Notes under the pieces: model-generated
What the model saw: the letters and a program-made list of their open reading frames with translations, nothing else
What the model was told of the DNA's origin: nothing
The model's database searches: none
From: an uncultured Lachnospiraceae bacterium
GTDB taxonomy: Bacteria; Bacillota; Clostridia; Lachnospirales; Lachnospiraceae
NCBI GenBank assembly: GCA_910586025.1
Contig: CAJUIO010000141.1
Location: 1-7,714, forward strand
DNA length: 7,714 nt
Direction: 5' to 3'
Shown here: positions 4,825-7,714 of the stretch, piece after piece
How the letters are laid out: each line of letters starts with the position of its first letter
Position numbering within the stretch: position 1 is the stretch's first letter
Program-made: the position numbers and the translations under genes

Positions 4825-7232
4825 GCATACACCCCCTCCGCCATGATACTTGCCGCCTCACTCACCGCATCGGTAAGACCAATAACCACACCGTCCAGAT
4901 CCATTCCGCCCGAAACATTGTTATGGTTCGTCTGCTCTATGTTGATCGATGCGGTGGTAAACCGGTTTACAGCCTCCTGCTCCGCTATGTCCCGCAGATA
5001 TCTTAAGTCCTCATTTGTAATTCCAAGTCCGTCCCTGATGTCCTCCGTGTCGCCTGCGATATCCGCCAGATAACTGCTGTAATCGAAATCGCCATATTGG
5101 GCCGCATCCGGCATCTTATCAATTCCGAAGGCAGCTCCCTTTTCCCAGGCCTGCCCATAATCAAAGCCCTCCAGGTAATATTCCTGAGCGTTCTTCTTTT
5201 CCATGACCACTCTTCCCTCACCGAATCTCTCCGCCACCCAGCCATCCAGATTCGTCCGCCAGGCCTCCGCTTCTTTCGCCAGGTCAGTCTTAAACAGCGT
5301 ATCCACCGCAGATGCCAGCGCCTGGATCCCGGCCAGAGCCAGATCCACAAAGCCGAAAAACAGCCTTGCCGCCGCTCCCACCGGGTCGGTAAACACATTT
5401 GCAAAAAAGTTGGCAAACAGCGCTACGAAGTTCCACAGATTCACAAAATCCTCAATGATAAAGTTGATCACAGAGATGAACAGATTTCCAATAAAGGCAG
5501 CTGCCACCGCAAGCGTACCGCAGATTCTCTCTGACACGGAGGTGGATTCATCGCCGAATTTGTTCATGGCTCCGATGACTGCCGCTATCACCCCAATAAG
5601 TATAGCAATTAACATGACAATCCAGGTAATCGGGCAAGCATATAGGACACCATTCAGCCCCGTCTGCGCCGTTATGGCTTTTGCCGTCTCAGCCGTAAGC
5701 CTTCCGGTTGCCGCCGCATGTATCATCATGGCACCGGCCTGGGCCAAGTGAAGCGCATAGCTCACTTTTCCTAACACATATGCTCCCAACTGTCGCAAAT
5801 AATATAGACCTACGGCAAATGCCACTCCCAATATAATCGGCCCTAATACTGACCAGCTATCGGCAATAAACCCTGCCGCCGTTATCATAAGGTCGAGAAC
5901 TCCTATGACAATATTCGCCAGAAATACAAAAACCTGTATCAGGTTATCCGCCATCTGTCGGAATCCCTCGCTGCCTGCCAGTTCATTCAGTCTGATCAGT
6001 ACCGGTTCAAAAGCCATAAGCGCCGTGTTGCGGAAGGATTGCCCAATCCACTCAAAGGTCATGGGCATGTCTTCAAATCTCGCATTTGTCTCCTCGGCTG
6101 CCGCAAGCATGGCATTCTTAATCGTATCCGCCGTAATCGTTCCCCGGGAAGCCAGCTCCTCCATAGGAACACCCATATAATCCGCAATAGCCTGAATCAC
6201 TGCAGGTGTCTGTCCCAAGATACCGTTCAGCTGGTCTCCCCGAAGCGCCCCCGTTGCCAGCGCCCGGGACAGCTGCCCGGCCGCATGCTGCATTTCCGTG
6301 GCGGAAGCCCCGGCTATCACAAACTGCTTGGTAAACTGTTCGGAAAAGGCGATCACTTCTTCCGTAGAGCCAAAAGTATTTCCTGGGAGGCTCCCGAAGT
6401 CAGTGACCATATCCGCCATATTCAGATAGGAACCTCCTGACCGCTGTGCCGAAAGGAAAATCATATCCTGCAGATCTTCCATTGGCCTTATTCCGCCATT
6501 TGTCCTGTTCAGCTTTTCTCTGGAAACAGCCAGGTCATCGGAAACGGACAACACCCTTTGCAAATTCTGTATGGAGAGGTAAGTATCTATCACACTCTTT
6601 ATCCTGCGTTCTGATCCGCCTATAACAGGCAGTTCCTTTTCCTTTTTGCTTCCCTGATATTGCTGTCCCACATCCGTAATCGTACCAGACAGACGTTGAT
6701 ATGTCTGATCCATCTGCTCTATATCCATGGAGCCGATCGCCCGGTTAAGCGCTTCCTGTTCACGGACAGCTGCGGAAATCTGTTCCCGGAAGCATTCCAT
6801 ATCCGCACTCACCGTATTCAGACCAAGATCAGGGAATCCCTGTCCCAGCGCAGACAATTGACCGCCTATGGTGCCGATCCTGGAAACCATCAAGTCCAAA
6901 TCCCGTACGGACTCCGGAGGAAATATCAGAAGGTTCTCCGCCTGCCTGGCAACTGTTTCCTGTGTATCCGTCAGCTGACCAAGCATCTGGTCAGCATTTT
7001 GAATTTCCCGGGCAAACTGTTCGATTCCCGTTTCCGTAAATGCAGGCATGGGATCTGTCTCCCATTCCACCGGAATCCGAAGCCTGATTGTCTCTATCCT
7101 GTCTAAGTCACTACTCATGGACTGCCGTATCTCTTCCATTGCGACAGAGCTCGCATTTACAGCCCTGGTAATTCTATAAAGAACGGCAGAAAAGTAATCC
7201 AGAGATTCCATCCCGGTTCTGATCGTTGCCAT
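4821..7232 (-). CDS. xkdO: Tail tape measure protein (XkdO-like)
   Basis: An 803-residue tape measure protein, which sets tail length and is ejected before DNA passage. Residues 1-200 are charged and helix-rich, probably coiled coil. The conserved tape-measure core spans about 225-415, with FGSTEEVIAFSEQFTKQF, ATEMQHAAGQLSRALATGAL, then RGDQLNGILGQTPAVIQAIA and ADYMGVPMEELASRGTITAD. Strong hydrophobic segments follow at roughly 430-452, 461-480, 533-556 and 572-616, consistent with insertion in the host membrane. The C-terminus (TASINIEQTNHNNVSGGMDL followed by DGVVIGLTDAVSEAASIMAEG) is the typical XkdO-type tail end. No lysozyme, NlpC/P60 or peptidase domain is apparent. The ATG at 7232-7230 follows AAGGCGGTGA at 7237-7246 with good spacing, 16 bases after the stop of the frameshift extension. 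The protein is much shorter than my recollection of PBSX XkdO. Confidence 0.95.
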   Translation of the reverse strand: MATIRTGMESLDYFSAVLYRITRAVNASSVAMEEIRQSMSSDLDRIETIRLRIPVEWETDPMPAFTETGIEQFAREIQNADQMLGQLTDTQETVARQAENLLIFPPESVRDLDLMVSRIGTIGGQLSALGQGFPDLGLNTVSADMECFREQISAAVREQEALNRAIGSMDIEQMDQTYQRLSGTITDVGQQYQGSKKEKELPVIGGSERRIKSVIDTYLSIQNLQRVLSVSDDLAVSREKLNRTNGGIRPMEDLQDMIFLSAQRSGGSYLNMADMVTDFGSLPGNTFGSTEEVIAFSEQFTKQFVIAGASATEMQHAAGQLSRALATGALRGDQLNGILGQTPAVIQAIADYMGVPMEELASRGTITADTIKNAMLAAAEETNARFEDMPMTFEWIGQSFRNTALMAFEPVLIRLNELAGSEGFRQMADNLIQVFVFLANIVIGVLDLMITAAGFIADSWSVLGPIILGVAFAVGLYYLRQLGAYVLGKVSYALHLAQAGAMMIHAAATGRLTAETAKAITAQTGLNGVLYACPITWIVMLIAILIGVIAAVIGAMNKFGDESTSVSERICGTLAVAAAFIGNLFISVINFIIEDFVNLWNFVALFANFFANVFTDPVGAAARLFFGFVDLALAGIQALASAVDTLFKTDLAKEAEAWRTNLDGWVAERFGEGRVVMEKKNAQEYYLEGFDYGQAWEKGAAFGIDKMPDAAQYGDFDYSSYLADIAGDTEDIRDGLGITNEDLRYLRDIAEQEAVNRFTTASINIEQTNHNNVSGGMDLDGVVIGLTDAVSEAASIMAEGVYA

Positions 7233-7248
7233 CTTCTCACCGCCTTTC

Positions 7249-7714
7249 TCATCTCCTCAGGCTGTCCAGCCTTCTCTTTTCTCTCTTATCGTTTTCTGTC
7301 TTTATTTTAATAGCCGCCACCACAAACGCCTTCTCCGGTTCCTCCAGGTGCAAAAAGACGGATGGCAGTATATGGAGCTTGAGGAGGGCATAGTAAGCGA
7401 AATTCGCTTCCCAGTCCCCCTCCTCAATCAGTTTTTTGCCTCTTCCACCTTCTCCTCAAAGGAAACGTCAAAGCCCTGAAGCTTCTGGACATATGCGGCA
7501 AGGTCACTGTATTCTCCCGGATCGTCCACCATGGCCTGAAGAAGCTCTTCCGGTGTTTTCACTCCGTAGGAATCCTGAAGCCCGGCATCATACAGATCCG
7601 GAAATACCACGGAAGCAGTTATCATCCTCCGGATATACTCGTTTGTCCGAAGCCTGGGACGGTACATTCCCGGCTTGCCGGTAACCGGCACCTCCACCAT
7701 GCAGCCTTCCCGCA
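7249..7714 (-). CDS. Tail assembly chaperone, -1 frameshift product (XkdN extended; partial, runs off the right edge)
   Basis: After AAC (7433-7431) of the XkdN-like frame, a -1 slip re-reads base 7431 and opens 60 further codons ending at TGA 7251-7249; the join is 7714-7431 plus 7431-7249. The extension starts LIEEGDWEANFAYYALLKLH, continues ILPSVFLHLEEPEKAFVVAA and ends in a very basic tail (KREKRRLDSLRR). Its WEANFAYYALLKLHILP core is like the second-frame chaperone product of other clostridial Xkd-type tails. By analogy with lambda gpG/gpGT, the short form and the extended form would coat the tape measure during assembly, with the extension recruiting tube subunits. The extension has no ATG of its own and no credible start. 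With the 94 zero-frame codons in the window, 154 residues are visible. Expression of the product is inferred. Confidence 0.8.
7379..7427 (-). promoter_or_regulatory. Predicted frameshift-stimulating stem-loop
   Basis: The RNA arm TTGAGGAGGG (7427-7418) is perfectly complementary to CCCTCCTCAA (7388-7379), giving 10 base pairs. Inside the 29-base interval an inner hairpin AAGCG (7409-7405) / CGCTT (7399-7395) closes an AATTT loop. The stem begins three bases after the slippery heptamer, or five if the outer two A-U pairs are open, close to the usual 5-9 base spacer. Confidence 0.75.
7428..7714 (-). CDS. xkdN: Tail assembly chaperone, short form (XkdN-like; partial, N-terminus outside the window)
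   Basis: The zero-frame product ends at TGA 7430-7428 with SFEEKVEEAKN. The stretch RTNEYIRRMITASVVFPDLY, then DAGLQDSYGVKTPEELLQAM and LQGFDVSFEE, matches the XkdN/Phage_TAC family, in which a VPVxGKxGxYxP segment is normally preceded by about 40-50 more residues. The frame is still open at the right edge (upstream codons read R-E-G-C before the ATG at 7700), and that ATG has no good Shine-Dalgarno. I therefore treat it as an internal Met and the gene as cut off by the window edge. The protein guides tail-tube assembly around the tape measure and is absent from the mature particle in homologues. Confidence 0.88.
   Translation of the reverse strand, partial: REGCMVEVPVTGKPGMYRPRLRTNEYIRRMITASVVFPDLYDAGLQDSYGVKTPEELLQAMVDDPGEYSDLAAYVQKLQGFDVSFEEKVEEAKN
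7431..7437 (-). promoter_or_regulatory. Programmed -1 frameshift slippery site A AAA AAC
   Basis: On the minus strand the zero frame reads GCA AAA AAC TGA, so the heptamer A AAA AAC (X XXY YYZ form) is in exactly the phase needed for a tandem -1 slip. The stop follows at once. An SD-like AAGGTGG (7451-7445) and a GAGGAG (7457-7452) lie just upstream, as in bacterial sites where an internal SD stimulates slipping. A strong stem lies just downstream. The -1 frame is then open for 60 codons with family-like protein sequence. Confidence 0.85.

Noticed and set aside
5003..5416. Minus-strand 137-codon frame inside the tape measure gene
   Set aside because: It is an out-of-phase shadow rich in Trp and Arg, without a family match, fully inside the well-supported tape measure frame.
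7249..7323. Possible internal GTG start (7323-7321) for a small 24-residue protein, with GGAGAAGG upstream
   Set aside because: The frame continues upstream without a stop as far as the slippery site and the conserved part lies before the GTG, so a frameshift extension explains it better.
7233..7427. Intergenic regulatory region between chaperone and tape measure
   Set aside because: It is explained by the -1 frame extension (to 7249) and the Shine-Dalgarno of the tape measure; only 16 bases are truly untranslated.
7379..7427. Intrinsic terminator, because of the strong stem
   Set aside because: No U-run follows the 3' arm (the RNA continues GCUCCAUAUA), and a terminator there would cut off the whole tail operon.
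1..7714. CRISPR array, tRNA, insertion sequence, attachment site, toxin-antitoxin or defence gene
   Set aside because: No spaced repeats, cloverleaf-like segment, terminal inverted repeats or non-structural gene was found; the window is filled with tail structural genes.

Overview
This window is a stretch of a prophage (or phage-derived) contractile-tail operon of the PBSX/XkdN-XkdU type, as found in many Bacillota. Every real gene lies on the minus strand, so transcription runs from the right edge (7714) to the left edge (1). The gene order is that of the tail module of Bacillus subtilis defective phage PBSX: tail-assembly chaperone (XkdN) > tape measure (XkdO) > LysM protein (XkdP) > hub (XkdQ) > XkdR > XkdS > baseplate J (XkdT) > XkdU > tail fibre. 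Strong AGGAGG-type Shine-Dalgarno sites, a base composition near balance, and protein sequences of the clostridial prophage type suggest a host among the Clostridia, perhaps Lachnospiraceae. The host is an inference; no host gene is in the window.

Layout from upstream to downstream. 7714-7249: the tail-assembly chaperone, whose N-terminus is cut off by the window edge. It ends in a programmed -1 ribosomal frameshift site (A AAA AAC just before a TGA) that extends it by 60 codons. 7232-4821: an 803-residue tape measure protein. 4824-4111: a LysM-containing tail protein. 4100-3123: a gpD/gp27-like hub protein. 3130-2774: a small DUF2577 protein that starts with TTG. 2777-2373: a gp25-like DUF2634 wedge protein. 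2373-1174: baseplate J. 1177-548: an XkdU/Mu gp48-like protein. 533-1: the N-terminal part of a tail fibre, which runs off the left edge.

The genes are tightly packed. They are joined by ATGA or TAATG overlaps, or by stop codons that form part of the next Shine-Dalgarno site, so the operon is probably translationally coupled. No promoter, terminator, RNA gene, CRISPR array, insertion sequence or gene-free stretch above 300 bases was seen. Sheath, tube and head genes would lie to the right of the window; the rest of the fibre, holin and endolysin to the left.

The most informative signals are not plain ORFs. They are the frameshift cassette at 7445-7379 (Shine-Dalgarno-like stretch, slippery heptamer, stop, and a 10-bp stem with an inner hairpin), the TTG start of the XkdR-like gene behind a perfect AGGAGGTGA, and a duplicated 16-residue motif at the C-terminus of the XkdU-like protein. 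I see no wholly new system here. The window does not show whether the locus makes a complete phage or a tailocin-like particle.
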